This document shows positions 26,281-36,000 of a stretch of 64,000 nucleotides of DNA, piece after piece (the stretch's first letter is position 1; each line of letters starts with the position of its first letter). The position numbers and the translations under genes were made by a program. Source of the stretch: Klebsiella huaxiensis (GTDB lineage: Bacteria > Pseudomonadota > Gammaproteobacteria > Enterobacterales > Enterobacteriaceae); the NCBI RefSeq assembly GCF_003261575.2, contig NZ_CP036175.1:3286001-3350000 (forward strand). The letters run 5' to 3'. The notes beneath the pieces were generated by a model. It was given only the letters and a program-made list of their open reading frames with translations. It did not search any database and was not told the origin of the DNA.

Positions 26281-26300
26281 TACTGTATTTATATACAGTA
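26281..26300 (-). promoter_or_regulatory. LexA (SOS) box of umuDC
   Basis: TACTGTATTTATATACAGTA fits the LexA consensus TACTGTATATATATACAGTA with a single central mismatch and intact CTGT-N8-ACAG, 19 bases before the umuD start. Confidence 0.95.
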
Positions 26301-26550
26301 TCAGCGCTTCAATGACGTTAATCAAGCCACATGCAGGGCATTAACGTGAACACATTGAAGTTGTGGAGAATTTAGCATCCGTACGCTAATCATATCGTCG
26401 ATATTGTGTAGGAGCCCCTATACGTATTCCCGATGGTTTTGTATTGCTCTCTGGAAATTTCGGTCAATTGGGAGGAGGATAGAATCCGCCAATCGGCTCT
26501 TTGCTCACAAATTGTGGCGATCCATCCGACATACTGAACGGGAGATTCTT

Positions 26551-26745
26551 ATGTATTACACGTTAGGAGACACCACTCTCCACTTTTATCGCTATCAGTG
26601 CCGCTTCTACGTCGCTCATTGGGACGGTGGCCATGTGATAACAGAGAAGTTCAAGCCGTTCATTGCCTCGATCACGGAGAAGACGGGCATTGATGCAAAG
26701 AACGTTGAGGCAGTCGCACGAGACTACTTCACTAACGTTGATTAA
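26551..26745 (+). CDS. Small hypothetical protein, 64 residues
   Basis: Starts MYYTLGDTTLHFYRYQCR and ends ARDYFTNVD, with a good ribosome site (GGGAG, six bases). Rich in aromatic residues, no signal peptide or membrane segment. I do not recognise a family. It stands alone between umuD and the long repeat that follows; the longer frame from 26404 lacks a ribosome site. Confidence 0.6.
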   Translation: MYYTLGDTTLHFYRYQCRFYVAHWDGGHVITEKFKPFIASITEKTGIDAKNVEAVARDYFTNVD

Positions 26746-26747
26746 GT

Positions 26748-26891
26748 GCCTATCCCATTAGGGCTATTTTACTTGCCATTTTGAACCTGGGCAGTGCTCG
26801 AAATCCTCACGTACTACGTGTACGCTCCGGTTTCTGTGCGCTGTCCGTGTTCAAACTGCCTGCGCCAATAACGCCTACTGGGATAGGCTCT
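26748..26891. repeat. Long imperfect inverted repeat, probably a dispersed enterobacterial repeat
   Basis: Starts GCCTATCCCATTAGGG and ends with its near-complement CCTACTGGGATAGGC, about 144 bp. The interior also has GTACTACGTGTAC and other complementary blocks. From memory, similar sequence with CAGTGCTCGAAATCCTCACG occurs at several intergenic sites in enterobacteria; that dispersal was not checked. The rest of the 316-base gap to 27062 has no gene. Confidence 0.6.
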
Positions 26892-27061
26892 AAGATTGCA
26901 CTGGTTACCATCGCTATCGGGTCTCCTGAAGCGATGGTGATCGTGTTACGTAAGGCCGAAAAACTTATCTCGCAGAAATAAAACGCCAGTGTCGCATGAT
27001 TGTAAAACTTAGGCCGTAAGATGAAGCCCGGACGCCACCAGCGCTAAAACGAGGTGAAGAG

Positions 27062-27253
27062 ATGGGAATAGTTAAGGCCAGTGATTTGGAACAGGCAAAG
27101 CAGCTTCTGCAATCCAGTGAAACCATTAAAATCGAACTGGATTTTGAACTCGACTCTGATGAGTTTTTTAATTTCGCCATTGAGCACTGCACCAATGGAG
27201 CAAAACTCACGCGCGTTGACGATCGCTTCGTGATTTCACGCAAAAAAAAGTAA
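27062..27253 (+). CDS. Small hypothetical protein, 63 residues
   Basis: Starts MGIVKASDLEQAKQLLQSSE, acidic centre (ELDFELDSDEFFNFAIEHC) and basic tail FVISRKKK. Ribosome site GAGGTG six bases before the ATG. No known domain that I can name; soluble. It lies between the repeat and the truncated PTS gene, on the same strand. Confidence 0.62.
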   Translation: MGIVKASDLEQAKQLLQSSETIKIELDFELDSDEFFNFAIEHCTNGAKLTRVDDRFVISRKKK

Positions 27254-27422
27254 CCCAATAGCCATATCCGCTCATTCACAACATCACAGAAGCTTTTGTT
27301 TCTGGCTTCTGTGATAGTGAAGATGCCGTCTAATAAATTAGTATTAGAATATTGACGTATCGCGCATTTTCATCAGCCATGGAGGAATAATGTAGCTTAG
27401 GTATCTCACCGAGGATTAAATT

Positions 27423-27553
27423 GTGAAAAAGTTATTAATATGTTGCCTGTTCGGCGAAACGGCAGGAATTATTGCCAGAAAAATGCAAAAAACAGCCGAT
27501 ACTCAGGGTTTAGATCTTTTAATCAGTGCCGTTGGTGTTGAGAATTTCTTTAG
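27423..27553 (+). pseudogene. Truncated PTS lactose/cellobiose-type IIB component
   Basis: From a GTG start (VKKLLICCLFGETAGIIARK ... VGVENFF) 43 codons of a PTS IIB protein remain, with the N-terminal beta-strand and the Cys-containing P-loop that carries the phosphoryl group in this family, though here the loop reads CCLFGET. The reading frame then enters the IS at 27554 and stops after nine more codons. GAGG lies ahead of the GTG. The rest of the gene, and any PTS partners, are absent on the other side of the IS. Confidence 0.7.
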
Positions 27554-28749
27554 GGAAGGTGCGAACAAGTTCCTGATATGAGATCATCATATTCATCCGG
27601 AGCGCATCCCAGAGGGACATCATGAGCCATCAACTCACCTTCGCCGATAGTGAATTCAGCACTAAGCGCCGTCAGACCCGAAAAGAGATTTTCCTCTCCC
27701 GCATGGAGCAGATTCTGCCATGGCAGAATATGACCGCTGTCATCGAGCCGTTTTATCCCAAGGCGGGCAATGGCCGACGGCCCTATCCGCTGGAGACCAT
27801 GCTGCGTATTCACTGCATGCAGCATTGGTACAACCTGAGCGACGGTGCCATGGAAGATGCCCTGTACGAAATCGCCTCCATGCGCCTGTTTGCCCGATTA
27901 TCCCTGGATAGCGCCCTGCCGGATCGCACCACCATCATGAATTTCCGCCACCTGCTCGAGCAGCATCAACTGGCCCGTCAATTGTTCAAGACCATCAATC
28001 GCTGGCTGGCCGAAGCAGGCGTCATGATGACCCAAGGCACTTTGGTGGATGCCACCATCATTGAGGCACCCAGCTCTACCAAGAACAATGAGCAGCAACG
28101 CGATCCGGAGATGCATCAGACCAAGAAAGGCAATCAGTGGCACTTTGGCATGAAGGCCCACATTGGTGTCGATGCCAAGAGTGGCCTGACCCACAGCCTG
28201 GTCACCACCGCGGCCAACGAGCATGACCTCAATCAGCTGGGTAATCTGCTTCATGGAGAGGAGCAATTTGTCTCAGCCGATGCCGGCTACCAAGGAGCGC
28301 CACAGCGCGAGGAGCTGGCCGAGGTGGATGTGGACTGGCTGATCGCCGAGCGTCCCGGCAGGGTAAAAACCTTGAAGCAGCATCCGCGCAAGAACAAAAC
28401 GGCCATCAACATCGAATACATGAAAGCCAGCATCCGTGCCAGGGTGGAGCACCCGTTTCGCATCATCAAGCGGCAGTTCGGCTTCGTGAAAGCCAGATAC
28501 AAGGGGCTGCTGAAAAACGATAACCAACTGGCGATGTTATTCACCCTGGCCAACCTGTTTCGGGTGGACCAAATGATACGTCAGTGGGAGAGATCTCAGT
28601 AAAAACCGGAAATAACGCCAGAAATGGTGGAAAAAATAGCCTAAATAGGCTGATTCGATGTGTTTGCGGGAAAAAAATCGGCCCAGATCCGCGAAATTTT
28701 AATCAGCGAGTCAGCTTGGGAAGAAATGACCTGCTTATTCGCACCTTCC
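27554..28749 (+). mobile_element. IS5-group insertion sequence, copy 2 (ISKpn26-like), at a rearrangement junction
   Basis: Same 1196 bp, same orientation and apparently identical to copy 1. The flanks are TTAG on the left and CTAG on the right: each fits the YTAR target, but they do not match each other, so there is no target duplication. It lies between a PTS IIB gene lacking its 3' part and a giant gene lacking its start, as expected for an IS-driven deletion or an IS-IS recombination product. Confidence 0.93.
27622..28602 (+). CDS. IS5-family transposase (copy 2)
   Basis: 326 residues, same protein sequence as the copy at 11356-12336, with all DDE-region motifs intact. The end of the element contains a GTG-started frame (28584) that continues without a stop through the right inverted repeat into the giant gene downstream. 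Confidence 0.96.
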   Translation: MSHQLTFADSEFSTKRRQTRKEIFLSRMEQILPWQNMTAVIEPFYPKAGNGRRPYPLETMLRIHCMQHWYNLSDGAMEDALYEIASMRLFARLSLDSALPDRTTIMNFRHLLEQHQLARQLFKTINRWLAEAGVMMTQGTLVDATIIEAPSSTKNNEQQRDPEMHQTKKGNQWHFGMKAHIGVDAKSGLTHSLVTTAANEHDLNQLGNLLHGEEQFVSADAGYQGAPQREELAEVDVDWLIAERPGRVKTLKQHPRKNKTAINIEYMKASIRARVEHPFRIIKRQFGFVKARYKGLLKNDNQLAMLFTLANLFRVDQMIRQWERSQ

Positions 28750-31700
28750 CTAGTCTGTCCACGAAAACACGAAAAAAGAAAACAGCGGAGATAAGTCCCC
28801 CCGTTACCGATTCAACCGTTACCTTACAAAATAGTTGGGATACGATTTCTGGCTGGTATTTTTTTATTCCCCAGCCAATTAGCCAACAACAAGCACCCGC
28901 ATTTATCCGCGCTGCACGTAAGGGGTTTCCTCCACTGTCAGGTTCCGCTGCCGTATCGCATAATATCGTGTGGCTTGCCAGTATCAACATCACGACGGAC
29001 CTGCCCTGCATCTGCTCACAAAAAGTGGGCCAATTCGATACTGTCACCAACGATCCGCTGTTCTATTGGTCAGGTTTATCGCTGACTATACAGAGCGGGA
29101 TACCGATGACCTTGGTTGACGAAAACGGCTATCCCGCGCTGCAATTGTACACATCAGACCCCAACGATCTCGACCTGATTGGCCTGCAGTACTACCAGAT
29201 ACCGCAAACACTTGGCTATCGCAGCGAGGGCTGGTTGGTCAACCTCTGGCTGGATGGTTTAGCGTCCGGTAGCTTTAATTTTTCCGTAGGTTTAAACATC
29301 CCGCAGTTGTTGGATAATTTTGGCGGCTATTTTCACTACGTGCCCGGTACATTGCTACAGCAAACACTGGCCTATCCGCTCTACGATCCAACCCCGTTCC
29401 AACCCGGTAGCTACTGCGCATTTGAGATCTGGCTTAATCCACTGTTACCACGCCAAACCAGCACCACGCGCTTTCAAATCGACACTACGGGGCGGATCGG
29501 CAAAATTAGCTGGCAAAATCAGGCCGCCCTACTGCGTTCAGAAGATTTCTACACTAATGACGGCATGACGTTGCAGCTACAACCTGTCGATCCATGGGCT
29601 TCAGGCTCTCCAGCACCGGACACCGTTGGTGCAGGATTTGCTTTCTCCTGGCGACCCGATGTCTCATCACCACCGTCATCCGGGGAACTTTATCTCTCTC
29701 CGATCGGCGATTACCGGGTCACCCAAGCCCAATCACCAATAGTCGCCAGCACGTTGCAGGTGATGCCGGGGCTGTTTACCCGTGAATATTTTCGCATTAA
29801 CAGTGGCGATACTTTGCGCTTTATCGCCGATCAACCCGCATGGGCAGGCGCGTTTTCGCTACAGCTGGCATCCGATACCGCCGCCCTGGATGCCAGGGAT
29901 ATTCTCGACACCGCCTATACGACCTCATGGGCACAGTGGCAGTCGCTGGCCGTCGAGGGGCACTATTATGGTCAGCCCGCCTCATCGCCTTTTTTCGGCG
30001 ATATTAACGATACCGCATTTCCAATCGCCATTGATGTCTTACTGGAAACGTTCACTACCAGCGCACTATTTCCCTGGGTACCCTATGGCGGTCTCGACCG
30101 CAGCGCAGCGCACAGCCCGGCGATAAGCTCAGCAGATTTCACCCGCTTTGAGGCGATGGTCATCGGTGCTGTGCGTCACGCGATGCTAACTGAGCAATCC
30201 CGCGGGCCGATTTTTATGCCACAAAACGCTACCGAAGCCGATCCGAGGTTACGTAGCGCCACCAATCCACAGGGCTTGCTGTTTGATATTGATGAACAGG
30301 GGGGTTGGCGCAGCCTGACGCTGGCTATGGAGGAGGCGCACACCAGCACCAGTCCGCCGGAGCCTCTGAGTTTCCTGCGTTTATCATCGAAGGATGCACC
30401 GCCGCACGTGCCAACGCACCTGGCACTAACCCTGACGCAAAATCAGCTCTTTTACGTCGTCACGGTACCGGGTGATGACTGGTTTTTTGACAGTACTGCC
30501 TGGCTCAGTGGTTTTCAGTTCAACATGGCGTTTAGTGCGAAAGATACGCAACAAACTATTATGGTGTTCAAATTCAACACCACAGCCACCCTGGCAGAGT
30601 TGTGTCAACAGCCCGCCCTGTGGACCGCCGCGCAGCGCTACAACACCGACCCTGCCAGCATTTCACAATCGCTACAAAAAGCCATTAGATTTGCCCATGA
30701 TCAGGCCCATGCGCCGGATAACCCGTTTGAAAATTTCAACCGTATCGTCAATGACCGCACATGGACCGGGGTGCTATTTTTCAATGCGGCTATCAATGGC
30801 AACGGCATGCCGCCCGACCTACAAATGCTACTTGGCGGCATCAACGGCGGCCTGCGAGCCCATCATATTGGCATTCAGAGTAATCTGCTCGGCCATCACG
30901 CATCTCCCACCCAACTGGATATCAAAAAATCATCGTTGTTTGGCGTGATTTTTTACGATGAAACCAGCACACCTGCCAGCCCTGCCGTCCAGCAAGGGCC
31001 CGTAGACTATGAGGTGGAAACGTTGATTGTGGTGTTCAGCCACTCTGCTGTAACGCAATTTAATACCACCGTGGGACTGACGTTGAACCAGCTGTTCAGC
31101 CGCGACGTCGCATTGCGCCCTCGCGCTTCGCCCGCACCGGGAATCAACCCCAATACGCTAAGCATTAAGGGCAAATATCAGACCACCAGTGATGGCGTCG
31201 GGCGAGTGATATTTACCAGTGATGACGGGTTTATCTACGACATCGTTGCGCCCAGTAAGGACGCGACCCAGGTCGTGAGCCATGCCCGGTTTGATAATGC
31301 ATCACTGGTGCCGGTCAGTAGTACTCCGGATGGCAGTCCGGACCATGACATACGCGTAAAAGCACAGTTCGTGCTGGGCGGGCAACTGTGGTTTAACGCC
31401 ATGCCTTTTCCCACCAGCGGCGGGCTGGACCTCTTTTCCTACGGAGAGGCGGATGCCGGGATGCCCTTTAGTGGCCTGACAACCCACATTGAATTCACGC
31501 TCGGTGCGGATGGTAACTGCATTCCAGACAGTAAAAAAGTAACGCTGGATATGAGCACCCTCAGCGCGCGACCATCAAATGAGGCGATCCGCGCTGACAG
31601 CCTGCTTTACAGTATCCCGCTCAAATTTTCACGTTTCCTGAGCGCCGCCGACAACAAGCCGCTTAACGCCAGCACGCTGGGGGCGACGACCGTCAATATC

Positions 31701-32237
31701 CTGCAACTGGAAGGATACTTGCCCGCAGCGGGATCCTTGCCGCCGCCCTCCTCGCCGCCGCAGCCGGCCGCCGCGCTTCCTGTTTCCTACGCCACCAGCT
31801 CCGCACGCTATGGCCTGGAATATGACATGCAGCTCGGTTCACTTGGCGCATTGGGGGCCAGCGCACGGTTGAATGCCAAAGTGATCCTCGGTTGGGGACC
31901 GTCGTCAACGGTACCTGATAACGACGCTGCGGCACTGTTTGTCCAGCTCCCGCAGCTCTCGGCAGGCGCAGGCGGCTTTGAACTGGAAGGGATCCTTAAG
32001 ACCACTTTCGGCGCAGCCAACTTGTTGAAGGTGGATCTCGATGACGGCAAGCAAACGGTGTACGCCTTTCTGTTCAATAACATTCAGCTCAGCGTCTTCG
32101 GCTACCGCTTCCCGCCAGGCGTACTGATTGATTTCCTGGTGTTCGCCGGTGCCGTGACCTCGGGGCAAAAGGTAGCGACCAACACCAATAACCTGGCCTG
32201 GTTTCTCAGCGTACAGCCACAGAAAAACAGCCCCTGA
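28750..32237 (+). pseudogene. Giant protein A of the unknown cluster, N terminus removed by the IS
   Basis: About 1162 codons remain, continuous and in frame with an IS-derived ORF that begins at GTG 28584. No ATG, GTG or TTG with a ribosome site is seen in the first 350 bases, so the native start was lost at the IS. The protein is Thr/Ser/Pro-rich and looks mainly beta-structured. A Pro/Ala linker (GSLPPPSSPPQPAAALP) lies near 31730-31795. The C terminus has the block FNNIQLSVFGYRFPPGVLID then NLAWFLSVQP. No signal peptide, transmembrane segment or enzyme motif is visible. It leads the operon and is followed 20 bases later by gene B. No family can be named with confidence; the end resembles, from memory, large DUF6603-associated proteins. 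Confidence 0.72.
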
Positions 32238-32257
32238 GCGGGAGGAAGGAGACAACG

Positions 32258-32554
32258 ATGAAGTTAACAACCCACATCGTCAACGATGTCATGTGCTGGT
32301 TAAACCAGAAATACGGCCTCGCATTGCCGGTATCACCGCTGGCGGGCTGGGGTCATTCGGTGGTCGCACTGTGGCAAAAAGCCGTCAATAAATTGCCCGA
32401 TGACGCGCCGTTACCGCAAAGCATTGATGTCGAGGGCGACTGGCAGCCGCTTGCAGGCAGCCGTTTTACCGTGACGCAGATTCGGATTGTCATTCGCCAG
32501 TCCGATACAACCAGCAGTACCCCTTCAATTACAAGAGGAACGCAAGATGACTAG
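32258..32554 (+). CDS. Small protein B of the unknown cluster
   Basis: 98 residues (starts MKLTTHIVNDVMCWLNQKYG). GGAGGAAGGAG precedes the ATG, a very strong ribosome site, and the stop overlaps the start of gene C. It carries the segment CWLNQKYGLALPVSPL then VNKLPDDAPL, which recurs in gene C (DWLKDTFGVPLTSAQL then INKLPDSPL). It is probably a short paralogue of C and may be a subunit or chaperone of the giant proteins. Confidence 0.75.
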   Translation: MKLTTHIVNDVMCWLNQKYGLALPVSPLAGWGHSVVALWQKAVNKLPDDAPLPQSIDVEGDWQPLAGSRFTVTQIRIVIRQSDTTSSTPSITRGTQDD

Positions 32555-33029
32555 ATTGGCGGTGGCGGGCTCTCCTCCCGCAAATCCGATTACGGTGGCA
32601 ATCAGCAGCTCCTTTCTTATTAACGGGCAGTCGGTCGCGATCAGTAGCCAGGATATCGACAACGTTAAAAAAGGGATTAACTTCCAGCTCGCGCAGCCAG
32701 TGACGCTGGGCAGTATCAATAACTTTCTCGACTGGTTGAAAGACACATTTGGTGTACCGCTCACCTCGGCGCAGCTGGGTGACATGATCAACAAACTCCC
32801 GGATTCACCGCTGGTAATCAAAAACATCAAAGATGCCCTGAACGGCATTCTGGCTGCTGCCATCACGATTACCGTGTTGTCGGTCAATACCGCCAGCGGA
32901 GAATACCGCTTTGGCGTCACCATGACGCCACTGACGCCAATCAACATCCTGAATGTCCTGAGTCTGGAAACCATCGGCGTGGAGATCGGTTCGGTAGAAC
33001 CCGTTTCGGGCAGCCCATCCAGCCCCTAG
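32547..33029 (+). CDS. Small protein C of the unknown cluster
   Basis: 160 residues from the ATG at 32547 (MTRLAVAGSPPANPITVAIS), with GAGGA upstream and an 8-base overlap with gene B; the longer frame to 32487 would overlap more. The first 100 residues hold the module shared with B and, more weakly, with the N terminus of D (INFQLAQPVTL... F-LDWLKDTFGVP). The second half is beta-rich (ITITVLSVNTASGEYRFGVTMTPLTPI). Soluble, no signal. Function unknown. Confidence 0.75.
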   Translation: MTRLAVAGSPPANPITVAISSSFLINGQSVAISSQDIDNVKKGINFQLAQPVTLGSINNFLDWLKDTFGVPLTSAQLGDMINKLPDSPLVIKNIKDALNGILAAAITITVLSVNTASGEYRFGVTMTPLTPINILNVLSLETIGVEIGSVEPVSGSPSSP

Positions 33030-33097
33030 TCGGCGGTTTTTGTCGTTCTGAGTTGCAGGGAATTTAATCCTCACATCTACTAATCGATAGGCTGAAC

Positions 33098-36000
33098 ATG
33101 ACTGATATCATTCTGAAAATTACCGGTAGCGCATTTAAGGTGCCCATGGATGTGGCGCTGCGGGTGGCTGGCGGGCCGATTTCATTTTCGCTTAGCACCT
33201 CAGAGCCTATCTCTCTGCGTGATATCTGGGATCTCTTCAGTGAACAGCTTAGCATGGTGATCGGAACCGGCTTGCCTGATATCCCGCCGGGCCCGTGGCA
33301 AAAGATTATGAATGTGGGGATTATTCCCTCGCTGTGGATAACGCCGGATGGCAACACCGGCAATACCAGCTCATTTTTACAGCTCACCCTGGCCGAAGAG
33401 CTACGGTTGGGCACCCACTACAATGCCGGACCGTTCGACATCACCATTGAACCGGACATTACTATTCTCGGCCTGATGATCGGCTATGACGGAGCAGGCG
33501 ACGGCCTGACGGTAAAAGCACGCATCAAGACCACCGCCAGCAGCAATAACGCGCTGCACGTAACGGGCAGCCCGGCACCAGAAAAAAGCAAAGAGCAGTT
33601 GGTAAATTTTCCATTCCCGCTGCCCGCACAGAACTCGCTCTCCACCTTCCAGTTGAACTATCTCGGTATCGGTCAGCGCATTGGCCCCTCGGTTCAGCTT
33701 CCTGCCAGCGGCAACCCGATGGAAATCATTTTTAATCAACTGGAAACCCAACTGGTTGGCAGCGACCCGGAGACCATTCTTACGGAACTGGCGAAATCGT
33801 TTTATCAACCGGATCGCGACTGGTTTATCGCCGCAGATATGCGCCTGCGTGAGTTGCGCCTGCGAGTGCTGTTTAACGATCCGGCGATGTACGGACTGGA
33901 AGTCAGCATCCCCATGACCAGCCCGCCATCGTTTTTCAGCGGCCTGCTGTTTGAAATCCTCTACCAGAAACTGGGGCCGAATCTGGGCGTTTACTACGGC
34001 GCGCTAAGCCTGCCGTATGGTATGCGACGTATCCCGCTAGAGGGATTTATTCTAATCCTGCCCGGTTTTTCCGCCTGGATTTACACCAACGGCGACTTTC
34101 GCATTAATGTCGGTTGGCCGGTCACACCGAATAATGCTATTGGCATTTCATTCGATATTCTCACTGGCTGGGCTGGCTTCTATTTTGCCAAATTACGCAG
34201 CGGTGATAACCCCGGCGCGCTGCCGAGCGTCAATTACAACCCGATCCTTGAATTTGGTATCGGCGTGATGGTTACCGCCGGGATCAGCATTAATGCCGGT
34301 CCGTTAAGCGCCAGCCTTGAGGTCAACCTCTCGGCCAGCTTCCAGGGGCTGCTGGCGTGGAATGCCAGCGGCAGCTCGATTGCCAATAAACCCGACCATT
34401 ACTGGTTTGCCGGTAGCGCGTCGATTTCAGTCGTGTTACAGGGCTGCGTCGATTTGGCGATTATCAAAGCCTCGGTGCTGGTGAGCTTCAGCGTCAGCGC
34501 CGGGGTCGCTTTTGAGTGCGGTTATCAGACGGTGATCCCGATCGCCGCCTCGGTGAGCGTCAGCGTGTCGCTGAAAGTTGTCTTCTTTACTATCCATCTT
34601 TCGTTCCATACCACCGTCCGTCACACGTTCCATATTGGCAGTGGTCAGCCCGCCTCGCTCAATGGCCCGCTGGCGCCGGGCCTCAGCCCGCTATCGACCA
34701 ACCAGCAGGACTGGCAGACATTATTCATACGCGCCAAATCGCTGGCCGCGCTACAACGTTCACAGTTGAACGATGCGCTGCGTCCGTTGCACGATGTGCG
34801 CGAACCGCCGCGTTTTCGTGCTGCCCCGCCCCCTTATCTGCGCTGGCAGGCCAATGGTCAGGCGCAGACGGAACTGGAAGTGGTTTTTGTTCTGCAACCT
34901 ACGGTGGTATGGGGGACGCAGCAGCCACCAGCCATCAATCTGATTGCCACGCTGGTGATGGATTGTCCATCGCCAGGTCAGTCGCCGCAGGCTTCCCCCG
35001 CTGCCGCCAGCGGTTACGAAGAGTTGATCATTAACCTGGTGAAGTGGTTGTTGACCTTCGCTCCGGCCAACGATAGCGATCGGCCGCTTTCGGTGACGCT
35101 GCAACAACTGGCCGATATGCTCGGCAGCGGCGGTGCGCAGCCCGGCCCGACGTTTGGCGGCAGAGAAGGGTTTGTTAATAAGCTGAACGCCTTTTTTGCC
35201 TCCCGCCTGCGCTTTACCCTTCGCGGGTTAGCTGCCGGAGATGCGCCCTTTGATACGGCAGCGATGCTGCCGATGTTCGACGTACTTCGCCTGCAAGCTG
35301 ACGGTGAGGTCATCGATTTTTCCCGCTTCAACCTGACGCCCGCCAACTACACCGACGCGGTAAAAATCTATTTTGATAACGTCGGGTTGATAGGACCATC
35401 CGTCCCGGACGGTAACCAAACCCGTCGCATGCAGGCATCTGACACTCCGCCTGATGGCCCAAGTATGGCCAGCTACCTGTTCGGTGATTATTTCCTGATG
35501 ATTGCCCGCTACACGCTTTCGACGTTAATTGACGATGCCCGGCAATATGAGAAACAGCAGGAGACTTCGTTACGACGCTGGGCCAAACGTGCCACGGCGG
35601 CAGGTTTGGATGCGCAAAATCCGCTGACCGCGCAGGATATGCAGGATCTCTCCTGGCTCACCGCCAACCCGACACAAGAGCTGAGCGAGCTGCTGGACAA
35701 GCTGGCGTACTGGAGCATCGCCGGGTTCGGCTCGCGCTATTTGATGTCCGGACTGCAACTACCCGATCCATCGCAGGTTCCGCCAGTGGTCACACCAGAT
35801 AACATCACCAGTCTACCGACGGCTTCGCTCTATACCCTTTCCGGGCAGCAGTATGCTGTTAGCGGTAGCCCGCAGGACGCACTGGCCACTCTCAGTTTCA
35901 CTCCCGGCCAGGAAGTCGACTGGTTGAGTCTGGGCGACGGCAGCCCGCAGAACGTCACGACACAGTTCACGCTGCCGACGATGCTGCCGGATAACCCCGA

